A stretch of 64,000 nt of DNA from Cordyceps javanica (Eukaryota; Ascomycota; Sordariomycetes; Hypocreales; Cordycipitaceae), in contig JAAECO010000005.1 in the NCBI GenBank assembly GCA_036850795.1, positions 1,364,001 through 1,428,000 on the forward strand, in the 5' to 3' direction. Below, piece by piece: positions 1 through 10,695 of this stretch. The notes beneath the pieces are model-generated. The model saw nothing but the letters and a program-made list of their open reading frames with translations. It was not told where the DNA came from and did not search any database. Within the stretch, counting starts at the first letter, position 1. Every line of letters starts with the position of its first letter. The translations under genes and the position numbers were made by a program.

Positions 1-306
1 TCACCATTGGATCACTGTATAGGATACAAGGTCCACTTGCGGACCAAGACGATCAATCTCTGTTAGGGCCTCCATGTTTATCATTTTGACAGAAAACGGT
101 AGCTTCAATGCTGATACTGGATGATAGTTGACATAAAATGTCAAATTTGCCGAGTTCTACCCTCTAGTGCACTCATTATGAGTTATTGGTCGTTCAAATT
201 ATGGCAATTCCAGTACGTGCGACCCCTTTGCCATCTGGCTCCAGGGACTCCGGGCTGATTACTTCTTAGTAAGTGTTTGTGCACCCACTAGCATCCAAGT
301 ACGACT
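1..306. other. intergenic, no gene seen
   Basis: This edge segment holds no convincing reading frame and no recognisable repeat. It is moderately AT-rich and ends at the tRNA gene. A gene running off the left edge cannot be excluded, but nothing here supports one. Confidence 0.5.
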
Positions 307-404
307 GGGCGAATGGTTTAGTGGTATAATACTCCCTTAGCATCTGCTGTTCCAGCGGATCCAACGATTGGGAGTGGTCCGGGGTTCGATTCCCCGTTTG
401 TCCA
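307..404 (+). tRNA. tRNA-Ala(AGC): tRNA-Ala (anticodon AGC) with a 26-nt intron
   Basis: A full cloverleaf can be drawn. The acceptor arm GGGCGAA (307-313) pairs with TTTGTCC (397-403), followed by discriminator A404. The third pair is G3:U70, the classic alanine identity element. The anticodon stem is CTCCC (332-336) with GGGAG (370-374), and the 7-nt loop TTAGCA|T carries AGC at 339-341. A 26-nt intron (343-368) sits one base 3' of the anticodon, the canonical place for nuclear tRNA introns. The T arm is CGGGG-TTCGATT-CCCCG. The D arm is weak but has the usual AGTGGTA loop. A run of T (417-425) just downstream fits Pol III termination. The GGGCGAA start also recalls tRNA-Pro, but the anticodon and the G3:U70 pair decide for Ala. 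Confidence 0.9.
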
Positions 405-832
405 TCCATCACTTGGTTTTCTTTTTGCACTTTTTATGAGTCGAGTCCTAAAAACTTCTGACCTACACTTTACTACGTTTTATGGCTTCTTCTTTTCTTT
501 TCTTTTTCTGTTATACGCTATCAACATGCGCGCAATGTTGAGTGGTCGCTTTAGCTCGTCTAGCCAGCTTCACATCACATTGGCACCTCGCGCAAGAGTG
601 CATTTGTACAAAAGTCTCTCTTTCGTGATTCATAGAGAAGATGATCTAACTGAATAAAAAACACATTACAAATGCAAGCGTCAATTTGACGACTTTCGTT
701 TTAATCAAGCATCCTCTAGTCTAATGATGCCTGAACATAACTGTAAATGGGTATCGCATGAATAGCGTAGCAAATATGTACTTGGGCTTTTGTGGGAGAT
801 ATTCCTCCTCGTCATGGGAGAAGCTCTGTCTC
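405..832. other. intergenic between tRNA and MFS gene
   Basis: T-rich sequence follows the tRNA (417-425 is a probable Pol III stop). The rest is the 3' flank of the minus-strand transporter. No coding signal is convincing. Confidence 0.45.
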
Positions 833-2227
833 TTAAACTTTACTCAGCTTGAAACCAACCTGGGTATAGCGCGCTGCAACGAGGAAACAGAAGCCTATCA
901 CCATGCAGACGCCGCAGAAGAGTTGCAGGCCAATGTAATCGCCGTGTTGTCGCGACACGATGGCGCCGCCAATAGGGCTGCCAGTCAGGGCGCCAAAGGC
1001 CATGACGGCAAAGGCAGTACCGACGCGCGTGCCGATGTAGCGAATGTCCGAGACTTGCGCGATCAGGGTAGGGGCGAGTGAGACGAAGCCGCCCGAGGAA
1101 AAGCCAAAGAGGGCGGCAAAGGCAACGATTCCGGCCGTGGAAGTGACGGGGATCCAAATGGCTAGGACAAAAATGGCAGACGCGAGCACAATGCAGAGCA
1201 CCACGTTGAAGCGGCCGAACTTGTCGGCAGCGATGCCGGGGAGCACACGGCCAAAGATGCTGATGGCGTTGAGGATGGGCAGCAGGTAGGGGACCAGCTT
1301 TTGGGTCATGCCAGCAGCCTGTGCCTGAAGCAGGATGTAGTTGAAGGGCAGGAACATGCCCCACATGAAGAAGAAGGAGCCGGCAATAGTCAAGACCATC
1401 TTGACGTCCTTGAAGGTGTCAATGTACTCGTGCAGGACAAAGGGGCGCGACTTGGGCGGCAGGCGGGACTTGATGGTGAGATTGGCCATGATGAGGAGGC
1501 CGAGAAACAAGAAGGCGATGACGCGGATGGTCCAGGGGAATCCAATCTGCTTGATGAGGTGGTCCATCATTATAGGGAGGACGACACCGGCAAGCGACGA
1601 GCCCGAAACCATGATGCCAAAGGCAGCGGCACGGTTCTTGAGGAACCAAGTGACGGCGCTCGACATGGAGCAGTGAAAGATGGCGCTGGAGCCCATGGCG
1701 GCGACAATGGACTGGGCCAGGAAGATTTGGTAGTATTCCGTGGCGAGGGATGTCATCATGAGGCCAAAGATGTAGACGACGGTGCCGACGCGCAGGATCC
1801 ACTTGGGGCCGAAGTTGTCGTACATGCGGCCGAACAAGATGCCCAGAAAGTTCATCATGAAGACCTGCGTCGAGGTGATCCAGCTGACGGTGGAGGCGCT
1901 GTAGTTGCTGAGGGTGTGGGACACGTAGTACTGCTGGAAGACACCGACGCAGTTGATGAGGCCAAAGGTGCAGAACATGGCGCACCAGCCGCCAAAGATG
2001 ACGAGCCAGGCCTCGCGGCCGCCGTCGGGGAATTCCTGCGGCGAGGGGCCGGCGGGCGCGGCGACCTGCTGCTCCGGCGTGGACGGGGACTGCGCGCGCT
2101 CGACGTCGCGGGCTGCCTTTTCCGAGGCAGTGGCAGCGGCGTCGCTCTCGACATTTTCGTTGGCGACGTAGGGCGGCTTCTCGTGGACCGTGACCGAGGA
2201 CATGGAGCCGGACGTAGACCCGGCCAT
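833..2227 (-). CDS. MFS transporter, monocarboxylate/riboflavin-permease type
   Basis: A single-exon gene for 464 residues. The first ATG lies in a strong context (GCCGCCATGG), and the open frame upstream of it begins only at a TTG. After a ~75-residue hydrophilic, Pro/Ala-rich cytosolic N-terminus comes the motif DGGREAWLVIFGGW, typical of fungal MCT-family (TC 2.A.1.13) proteins such as MCH5. About 12 membrane spans follow, with the MFS loop signature GRMYDNFGPKW between spans 2 and 3 and ADKFGRFN between spans 8 and 9. A central loop of ~30 residues separates the two halves. Length is normal for the family. The likely role is plasma-membrane uptake or export of a monocarboxylate, riboflavin or related metabolite; the substrate cannot be read from sequence. 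It stands alone, divergent from nothing nearby. Confidence 0.88.
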   Translation of the reverse strand: MAGSTSGSMSSVTVHEKPPYVANENVESDAAATASEKAARDVERAQSPSTPEQQVAAPAGPSPQEFPDGGREAWLVIFGGWCAMFCTFGLINCVGVFQQYYVSHTLSNYSASTVSWITSTQVFMMNFLGILFGRMYDNFGPKWILRVGTVVYIFGLMMTSLATEYYQIFLAQSIVAAMGSSAIFHCSMSSAVTWFLKNRAAAFGIMVSGSSLAGVVLPIMMDHLIKQIGFPWTIRVIAFLFLGLLIMANLTIKSRLPPKSRPFVLHEYIDTFKDVKMVLTIAGSFFFMWGMFLPFNYILLQAQAAGMTQKLVPYLLPILNAISIFGRVLPGIAADKFGRFNVVLCIVLASAIFVLAIWIPVTSTAGIVAFAALFGFSSGGFVSLAPTLIAQVSDIRYIGTRVGTAFAVMAFGALTGSPIGGAIVSRQHGDYIGLQLFCGVCMVIGFCFLVAARYTQVGFKLSKV

Positions 2228-4747
2228 GGCGGCGATGGAACGGCGAGCGAGAGACGTCAATGTCAGAATTCCAAAGTAGCGAAGGGGTGTCGAGGTTGGT
2301 TGGTTGATGTAAATGCAGGCGGCCGGACCTGTACGTTATGCGCGAGGCCGAGACAAAGTGCTGAGTTGGTTGCTTCTTTGAGAGGGAGCAACGTTGTACT
2401 GAAGGGGTCTGATGGGCGGAAACCCCCTGCAAGAGCTGGAACCCCGACCTCTAGGATGTTTTTCCGATGACAGAGTCAGCGCTGCGATGTGAGAGTCTAA
2501 GTAAGCTCTGGCTGGTGTGCTATTGGAGCGGCAAACAGTTCATGCAGGCATCAGATCCAATATGGTGAAATAAGAAAAGACAAGCCTAGGAACCAAGTGT
2601 CAATGTCAGCAAGTCATTCGAGATGAATATTTCAAGGACGAAGACAGGCCCAGGACGGCACTACAAGGTAGTTATACATTCTGGGCATGGACCCGAGCTG
2701 GCCCCGATGAGAAAGTCAGTCGCAGGTCGACGGCTCGCGTCTTGGACAAAGGCCGAGCAAGTGGGGGTCGAATCAGCCAAAGCAAAACGGGCAAACCCCC
2801 CCTAGTTAGCTAAACTTGTGAGCCAATGAGCCTAGCATAACTCCGACTGTCAAATAACGTGCGAGCCGAAGAAGGCAAAAAAGAAAAAAAGAAAAAAGAA
2901 AAATCATAGCTGACCGGGTTGGGCCCATGAAACATGTTTCCTCCCCCTTTAACTCCATCTTAGACCCGGCGGCGCGGCCCTGGCATGCCGTCGCAGAGGC
3001 AGTCAAGTGCATGGGCGCTTGCGGTAGACGTTGACGGGCCTTTCTTTTTTTCTTTTTTTCTTTTGGCTTGCTTGCTGCATGGGTTTCCTGTCCGGGGCCG
3101 CGGGCGAATGTGCCGAGTCATCAATATCGTGCGGAGATGCGTCTCATTGCTTGGGAGTTTGCGGCGTCATGGGTACGAGGAGGGATCAAGGATGGGAGGT
3201 TTGCAAAAGAGTAATCGATCGGTAGGCCGAGATGCAAACGGGCGAGGGCACCATTACAAAGCACACTCGGCCGCGGGCTACGCAAGCCGACAATAAGACC
3301 CGTTTGCGCGTGTCTGCGAGTATGTCATTACTGGTGCAGGCGCTGATGAAGGCATTCCACCTTCTGTGTCTATCCAAGATTCGGAATAATCCTCAGTCAA
3401 CCATCTCCCAAGTAGATTGGCGGCCCTAGGTGGTGGGCAGCGGCGCCACAATCCTCGCAAGGGACATTAATTACTGGTACTTTGCCGAACACCAATTTGC
3501 TACGGTAGCTAAAAGTACCAGCTGGCAGCTACTCCGTACTTACTGCAGTGTGGGCCACGGAAATGTTCCCCAGCTACCATGTCAAACCTATAATCCCAGT
3601 GACGTTGTAAGTACTGGTAGTCATGGGCTCGGAATCCGATATTGCTTGTCGCCGTCGTATGCGATTTTACAGGGGTGAACCTGGATGGGAGAAAACAATA
3701 GACTATAGTCGACTGAATCGGCATCCGTGCTTGGCTCCCGAGATGCGGAATACAGCGTGGTCAGGAGCAGAGCGTGGCGTTGGCCCCAAGCAAGGTACGT
3801 GCGTGCGTGGATAACTTGCCTTACCTGCCCAAATAAGTAACTTATATTAATAGTACTTACTTGAGTATCAGTAGTGCGGCATTGCAAACCGGCATCTGTA
3901 GCGCTGCCCATCCAGCATCATGCCCTCTCTCTCTCTGTCTCTCTCTTTCAGCTTTTTGACATCAACCGCCGCAACCCGCTGCCTTTCACTACCATAGATT
4001 GCTTATCCTACTTGAAATGTGCCTCTTCTCCAGTCATGTCAGACCGACATTCACTATTCTTACGGCCCCGTACCCATTCGGGTGAGATGGCCCGCCCGCT
4101 TTCCACAACACCAAGCTTTTCCCTTCCCACTTTTATCATCCTTCTCCAGATCGGGGCTCCGCTGACCGCGAGCTCCGACCATTCGCGTCCAAAACTCCCA
4201 CAACGCATCCCGTCCCCTCCAGAGAGCCCTTTTCATACTCGCGTCCACCCTCGCGCCCGCTAGCCCACGTTTTTTTTTTCCCTCAATATACACTATACCA
4301 CTGCGCGTCCTTGATTGCGGATTGTGCAACGTGTGCAGCCCCAGTGTGACACATACGGCGTAGGGTTCACTCCATGCGGGCTCGACAAAGCTCGCGCTTC
4401 GGCTTCAATAGTAGCCCTTGTCTTAAGAAGCCTGATGCCAACACCCACCACGACGCCGCATTGCTTGCAGCGCCAGCTCGTCACATGGTAAAATCCGTAG
4501 CCTTGCCAGGGCTGCCTCTACTTACCCTGCCTACAAATTGATGGCTTTATTCATGCAAAAGGGGCCCCATTTTCCTTGGCCAACTTCCAGGCTGACTTCA
4601 CTCCAGGGTAGCTGGCTTGTAGCCATACAAACACAGTTGTCATATACAGTTCTATTATCTCACACAAGAAAAGCTGCTGTGCATGTTGCCAAATAATGAT
4701 ACACTCAATCATACCCAATCACCCTTTTTTTTCCTGTCCGTCCATTT
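2228..4747. other. 2.5-kb intergenic region, MFS promoter side
   Basis: Contains the MFS 5' flank, A/T homopolymer runs (2875-2903, 3042-3062), a tract rich in GTAC, TACT and AGTA words (3470-3860), and a pyrimidine-rich segment (3920-4280) that looks like the leader of a plus-strand transcript. No open frame there continues into a recognisable protein. A degraded gene or noncoding transcript is possible but unsupported. Confidence 0.35.
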
Positions 4748-6000
4748 TTATCGGACAAATTCCTTGAGGTCCTTGCCGTCCTCGAAGGTAACCTTGCCAT
4801 CCTGCTTGACCTCGGCCACCTTAAACGCAGGCTCTTCCGCCTTGACCTTGGGCTTCTCTGTGCCCACGGCCGGCTCCAGAGCCTCCCGCACCGCCCCGGC
4901 CGGTGCGTCTGCAATCTCATTCACCTCGCGGTTCGACAACACGTCCGCCACGCGCACGCCGCGGCTCGACATGAGGATCGTCGTTGGGCCCTGAAATTGC
5001 AGAAACAGGCGGTCGCCCCAAATCGTCCGACGCGCCATGGTGCGCAGCCCAAACAGCGCCCGGGCGACGAACCTGTACGCGGACGACTCGCGCACCGTCT
5101 TCATAAACGCCAGCTCCGGCAGGAAGCGCGCCACCGACGGCACCTGCAGGCGGAAGCTCGAGCTCTTGAAGCGGAACGGACGCGGCGCCTGGCGCGAAAC
5201 CGAGTAGGCGACGACGCTGCCTGGGTGCGCGACCAACGACTCGCCCTCGCCGAGCGTCAGCTGGTAGACCTGGCCCGGCGCCGACACGGCGGCGAGCCCG
5301 CGGCCAGTGAGGAACGTGCTCCCCCAGTACGCGACGCCCAGGCTGGTCTGCATGCGCGGCGACGGCGACAGCGTGTGGCCCGTCCACGCGAGGAGGGCGT
5401 TGCGCTGCGTCACCAGCCAGTCCGTCGTGCCGTCGAGGTGGATGACGGAAAAAGTCGTCGTTGGCGACTTGGTCGAGATGAGCGCGGTGACGGGCGATGC
5501 GGCGGATATGCGCTGGTACAGGAACGGAACGCCGAGCGGGGCGCGGGTAATGGGGTTGAGAACCGAGAGTGTGGATTGAGCCTGTGCTTCTGTCAGTGAA
5601 TCTTCGAAAGACAAGACTGTCAACGAGCCCATACATCTTCAGGGTTGCCCGCGAGTGCAACGAGCGTGCCTCGTCTGGTGTAGAGGCGTTGCGAGGGCGA
5701 TAGCGTCACGGAGAGCATCGAATACGGCGAGCCGAGGACCTCAAACCGTGCATCTATCAATTCGAATCAGTATACACCACCTCTGTGATTTTGAGAAATC
5801 CATTTCATCGTACCGGCCATGTCTCGTGCGGGGTCAATTGCTGTGCCAAACACATCCCCTCCGGCGGCGACGCTGCCCCTCGGAGCTTCTGTGCTCGGGG
5901 CGGCACTGATCTGAATTGCTCTGCATTGCCGGCAAATGTACGATGGCTGCGAGATACGTAAGCCACGCATTGGTCGAACCAACGCGCTGTGGCCCCTCAT
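4748..6000 (-). CDS. AIM24: AIM24 family mitochondrial protein
   Basis: Three exons (minus strand: 6000-5814, 5753-5635, 5581-4748) with introns of 60 and 53 nt give 379 residues, near the yeast length (394). Exon 1 encodes an Arg-rich, acid-free start (MRGHSALVRPMRGLR) that looks like a mitochondrial presequence. The ATG at 6000 is the first in frame. The junctions restore DMA-DARFEVLG and NPED-AQSTLSVL, continuous with the AIM24 domain (ARFEVLGSPYSM, GVPFLYQRIS, ALLAWTGHTL). AIM24 proteins sit in the mitochondrial inner membrane; in yeast Aim24 interacts with MICOS and affects cristae and respiratory complexes. The last ~45 residues are a charged Lys/Glu tail. The gene is divergent from the kinesin, with 458 bp between starts. 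Confidence 0.9.
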
Positions 6001-6458
6001 AATTCCTTCAGTCGACGCCTGTGTGTAGGCGACTGAGGGAGAGGAAGAAGAAAAAGGCGCGATGAGTTGCAAAGTGATGTGACGTCTCCAGCAAAGCTTC
6101 CCGGAAGCACCCTAGTCAAGCCGAAGTGCGCCCTAAAAAAAAACTGGGCGGTAGTCGTTTGTAGAGCGGGCCGGCGGTTCAGACGGCCCGAACGTTGTGC
6201 TGGTGCGCTGTGGCAGCTTCACGTGTGGGTTGCCCAGACAACCATCCACAACGGCCACCGCCATCAAGTGGCACACCAAACTATAGGCGCTCTGATATAC
6301 ATTGAAATCACAGCAAAATACGGTATCCCAGGTAGGTCACGGATGTGTTAATGGGAAAGAGGTGGCTCTGAATTCACGACGAAGAGTTACGGCCGCTTTG
6401 AGAAAACGAGAGCTCTTATCAGATCTCAGTCAATTGATTTTATGAAATCCAAACAATC
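6001..6458. promoter_or_regulatory. shared AIM24 / kinesin promoter region
   Basis: This 458-bp spacer separates two divergently transcribed starts, so both promoters must lie here or overlap. It has an A-run (6136-6144) and a CCAGGTAGG element (6327-6335), but no clear TATA box. Joint regulation of the pair is inference only. Confidence 0.5.
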
Positions 6459-8530
6459 ATGTCTGTACGAGTAGTGGCCAGAATCCGTCCGCTGCTGGAC
6501 GGCGAACACGAAAAGGACATTATTGTCCGTGCAGACAGTACCGAGGCTGGAAAGCCCAATACGATTGTCAAGATTCCGAGCCCAAAGAACGGCGCCGAGG
6601 AGTTTTCGTTTGCGTTCAACAGCGTCTACGACCAGTCGACGTCGCAGGAGGCTCTATTTACTTCGGAAGGTAGGGGACGGCTAGGGCCAGGGGAAAGGAT
6701 AGGATCAGGATCTCTTTACTGACGAGCTCCGCAGTGCAACCGCTTCTGAAATCGCTCTTCCAAGGACTCGACGTCACCCTCTTCGCCTACGGCGTCACCG
6801 GAACGGGCAAGACGCACACGATGCGCGGCGGCCTCAAGCTGGCCGACCGCGGCGTCATCCCCCGACTGCTGAGCGGCGTCTTCCGCCGCGGCAAGAAGAT
6901 CGCCAAGGACTCCGAGGGCGAGACCAGCGTCACCGTGGCGCTGTCGTACTACGAAATCTACAACGACAAGGTCTTTGACCTGCTGGAGCCGCCCGAGCAG
7001 CGCACGCCGATGGGCCTGCCGCTGCGCGCCGAGGCCAACGGCCGCACCGTCGTGTGCGGGCTGACGGAGCGCCGCTGCGACGACCTCCGCGACTTTGAGA
7101 AGCTCTACATCGAGGCCAACAACAACCGCGTCACGGCCGCTACCAAGCTCAACGCCCACAGCAGCCGCAGCCACGCCATCCTGCGCGTCAAGGTGACCCA
7201 GGCCGGGCCGGACTGTGTCCGCGAGAGCACCGCCTCGGCCATTGACCTCGCCGGCTCCGAGGACAACCGCCGCACCGACAACGGCAAGGAGCGCCTCGTC
7301 GAGTCGGCCGCCATCAACAAGAGCCTGTTCGTCCTGAGCCAGTGCATCGACGCCATCTCCCGCGGCGACCGCCGCATCCCCTACCGCGAGTCCAAGATGA
7401 CGCGGATCCTGTCCCTGGGCCAGAACAACGGCATCACCGTCATGATCCTCAACCTGTCGCCCCTGCGCAGCTACCACCTCGACACCCTCAGCAGCCTCAA
7501 CGTCAGCTCCCGCGCCAAGCGCATCGAGGTCCGCGAGATCGAAAACGAGGTTGTCTACAAGCAGTTCCCCAAGCCGACCGCCGCCTCCCACGCCGGCCTC
7601 GGCGGCGGGAAGCGCCAGCCGCTCCAGCCTCTGGCCAAGGCACACAACGTCCAGAGCGGCAACGCGGCGGCGCCGCGTCCGGTCAAGGCGTTTAGCGTGT
7701 ACACGGACGAGCTCAAGCCCGTTCCCACATCCCGGCCCTCGCTGGCCACGTCGGAGATTCGCAAAGTCAGCCCCGGGAAGCGCACATCGGACCAGGATCC
7801 CACCACCGTCTCTCGACCGTCCAAGCTGGCACGCCCGTCGCTACTGCCGTCTGCGCTCACGTCGACGTCGGGTAGCTACGGCGCGCCGAGCAGCAGCGGG
7901 TCCATCACCATGTCCGCCGCGCAAATCGAGGCCATGGTGGAGAAGAAGGTGGCCGAGGTCCTGGCGGCGCGCATGGCTGCCGAGCAACAGACCACCGTCG
8001 TCATGGCACCACCACCGCCGCCGCCGCCGCCGTCAAACGGCCACGACGCAGTGCAGAGGCGTCTGGAGGCGCTGGAGCGCCGCATCGAGGCCGACGAGCG
8101 TCGCGAGGACTCCAAGTCGGACGGCCTGCGGTACCTGCTCTCGGCGCGCCAGCACAAGGAGAGCGGGGACGAGGCGTCGGCGCTCCGGGCGTACGAGATG
8201 GCGCTGCCCTTCTTCCCCGGGCAGGCGAAGCTCGTGGGTAAGATTGAGCGCCTGCGCTCGCGTCTTGGCATGCCACCCCGGACGCCTTCGGCCCCCGTCG
8301 CGGCGGCGGCCGCTGCTGCTGTAGCGGCGGCCCAGGCGACGGGCGAGGACACGACGTGCGTTCTGGGTAAAACGACGGACAGACGGCGCATGTCGCGACT
8401 GCCCGTCATCCACGACGCGGCGGGCGATCTCACGGCCAACCTGGACGTGACGGGCACGATTTCGTTTGATTACAACGCGCGAGCGAGACGCATGTCCCGA
8501 TTCAGCGTGCATCCCATGCCGGCGAACTAA
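6459..8530 (+). CDS. kinesin-10 (KIF22/Kid)-like motor
   Basis: Two exons (6459-6669, 6735-8530; 65-nt intron) encode 668 residues. The motor domain starts at residue 1 (VRVVARIRPLLDGEHEKD). It has the P-loop GVTGTGKT (90-97), switch I NAHSSRSHAI, switch II DLAGSEDNRRT and the RIPYRESKMTRIL segment. DLAGSEDNRRT followed by AAINKSLFVLSQ and SYHLDTLSSLNVSSRAK closely recalls the kinesin-10/Kid subfamily, whose animal members bind chromosomes and produce polar ejection force in the spindle. The C-terminal half is basic and low-complexity: a run of eight prolines near residue 475, a helical TPR-like stretch near 530-575 (ARQHKESGDEASALRAYEMAL) and an Ala run. The helix-hairpin-helix DNA-binding end of KIF22 is not recognisable. 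The subfamily call is from motifs only; the kinesin call itself is certain. Confidence 0.9.
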
Positions 8531-9200
8531 TAAGAGAACCAATCAAAAAGCCTGGGAGTTGATGTGTTTTTTTGTCTGCCATTTGAGCCCTCCGGGATTG
8601 GGACATTTCGTTAGCGTGAAACTGCAACAGAGGATATACATGGTTATAGACTCGTTGACCATTGCCTCCCTTTGCATCATTTTTGTGCATCATTTTTGGG
8701 GGCGCATGATGAGTGAAGGAAAACAAACCTATACTAGCATCATTTCATCTTCCGCAAGATCAAGGGGCAAATATACTGGCTTGGATAAGAACCAGGAATT
8801 CTGGAGCGGATACGTGGCGTTTTATACATATTTTGTTCGGGAGGGGAGGAGTTTTTGGGTATTTTTTTTTTGATAATGCTTCTGGCATTATACCGGCGAG
8901 GGCACAAGAGACAGAGAGAGAGAGGCCGAGGAAGAGAGCATGAGGAAGTCTTGAACCGCACGTTTTGTTTCGGCGCTTGCTTTTGTACTCGAATCATGTG
9001 TTGTTTGCCAAATCTTTTTGAAGTTTACAATGATAAATAGCAAATAACGATAAACACAGATTACGATTCCCATAGTACGGTTTTCAAAAGGGCGGTGTAA
9101 TACAGTTGAATGAAGAAGAAAATGTTGCTGCGCAGTGTTGTGTTGAAGCCCCGTCTGCCAATCGTTCCGATACTGTTGGTGATGACTGGAGACAAAACGA

Positions 9201-9226
9201 CAAGCCAAGCCAAGCCAAGCCAAGCC
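9201..9226. repeat. (CAAGC)n microsatellite
   Basis: Five tandem CAAGC/AAGCC pentamers with a slightly diverged edge, in noncoding DNA downstream of the kinesin. Confidence 0.8.
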
Positions 9227-10214
9227 GAACCCACACAGCTCATCATGATGCGACACGCGGCAGGTTGCCGGTTTGATGTCCACCATGCCACATCTCTCTC
9301 TCTCTCTCTCTGTCTTTTCTATGTGCTCAGGTGCTTTAGAATGTTCCGACTCGCGTTTCATGCGTAACCGCGCCTCCTCCTGCCCATTTTGCAGCCCCCT
9401 CTCCCTACCAGTACCTCGCCGATTTGGCACACTCAATGATGACCACCCCCCTTCATGTATATACCTGGTCATTGGGCATGGCCGGGAGTTGCGAATCGCT
9501 GAGCTGGCCGCCTGGTGAGGGTGGTGGTTCTGCGCCAACAGACCGGTCAGCAAACGAGTCATCCATCCATCCCGTCCATTCATCTGTCTGTCTGCCTGTC
9601 TGTATGCATGCGCAAACGAACACCAAGGTGCACCCCCGTACGCAAGTACCCGATAAGGCTGGAAGAGGAGCACAAACCGAGAATAAAAAAAAAGGCAAAA
9701 TATATTGATTACAACGCGCGATTCATACGATTTCGATCGAGAGGATACAGCGTGACTCGTGCTCGTCAATGGCAGATGGGGAGGTGTTTGTCTTGTCCTG
9801 TGTGTCGATGCGGCTAAAATTACGTTGTTCATGCAACATGGTGTCAGTGTTTTGTCATGCTTGGTTGGGCACCTACGACTGAAGAAATCGCAAATTGAAC
9901 TCTGGAAGAATGGGCACAATGACAAAAAGAAAAAAAAAGAAAAAAAAAAGCGAATTTAGAAACCGAACCAAGCAGTTGGCAGGAGAAAAAAGTGATAACT
10001 AAGACAGATGTGACCCATTCAATATCGGTGGTACTGATTTCCGAGACGTTGGACGGGAGCCACGTGAGGCAAAGCAACCCTTTGAAACGGGCGGGCTGCA
10101 AGACAAGGTCTCGAAGCTGGGAAATTCGACAGCATTGCTACCTCAGGACCGACCCCTCCACCATTTGTGGGTGACCCGACAGTCATGGACTCTCCAACAC
10201 AATAGTAAATAGGT

Positions 10215-10277
10215 AAGAAAAGAAAAGAAAAGAAAAGAAAAGAAAAGAAAAGAAAAGAAAAGAAAAGAAAAGAAAGG
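10215..10277. repeat. (AAAAG)n microsatellite, about 12 units
   Basis: A perfect AAGAA/AAAAG pentanucleotide array of roughly 62 bp, entirely purine on the plus strand. It lies ~420 bp past the stop of the 136-aa minus-strand gene, so it may be in or beyond that gene's 3' UTR. Such arrays are length-polymorphic. Confidence 0.9.
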
Positions 10278-10695
10278 AGGGCGAGCCCAGCCGAAGAAAG
10301 TTTGTGAACAATTGTAAATTGAATCGAACAAGTTGTATTGAAGCAATAGCCAAACAGTGAAACTGGTATTCGTGATAAAAATACACACGCCACCATGTGT
10401 GTGCAGTGTGGATGTAATTCGTAACCAAAGGCCGCATATGATAAATAAGCCCATCTAAAAAGCCCTCCATGGAACCCGAAATAAAGAGACTAAAAAAAAA
10501 AAAAAAGAGAATGAGGCGTGAAGATGACAAGGTTGAAGATAGATGCTGTAAAGAGTGCTAGGGTCGTGAAGCCGCCCCAATGAAATGCAGTATGAAACGC
10601 TCAACGCCGAAGAAGAAAATGCCACGTCCAGTTGTGGCAGCTGCCGAGCTGCTATTCCTCCCCAAGATTCGTCCGTGTTGAAGTACTTCAATCCA

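Larger units (their letters stand above)
8531..10695. other. 2.2-kb intergenic region with microsatellites
   Basis: Lies between the 3' ends of the kinesin (+) and the 136-aa gene (-). It is rich in simple repeats: CAAGC units at 9201-9226, a CT run at 9295-9311, TCTG/CTGT units near 9585-9602 and a long AAAAG array at 10215-10277. A minus-strand frame open from 9925 to 8888 crosses several of these (see findings); no domain was recognised in it. Confidence 0.4.

Noticed and set aside
1301..2470. 389-codon plus-strand frame across the MFS gene
   Set aside because: Antisense shadow; the Gly/Asp/Glu/Ala-rich product has no membrane spans or domains.
3874..4263. possible secreted protein with CT-rich start
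   Set aside because: The hydrophobic and Ser-rich runs come from a CTCTCT leader-like tract, and there is no coherent downstream domain.
6716..7645. 309-codon minus-strand frame across the kinesin
   Set aside because: Same antisense effect of codon bias in the motor exon.
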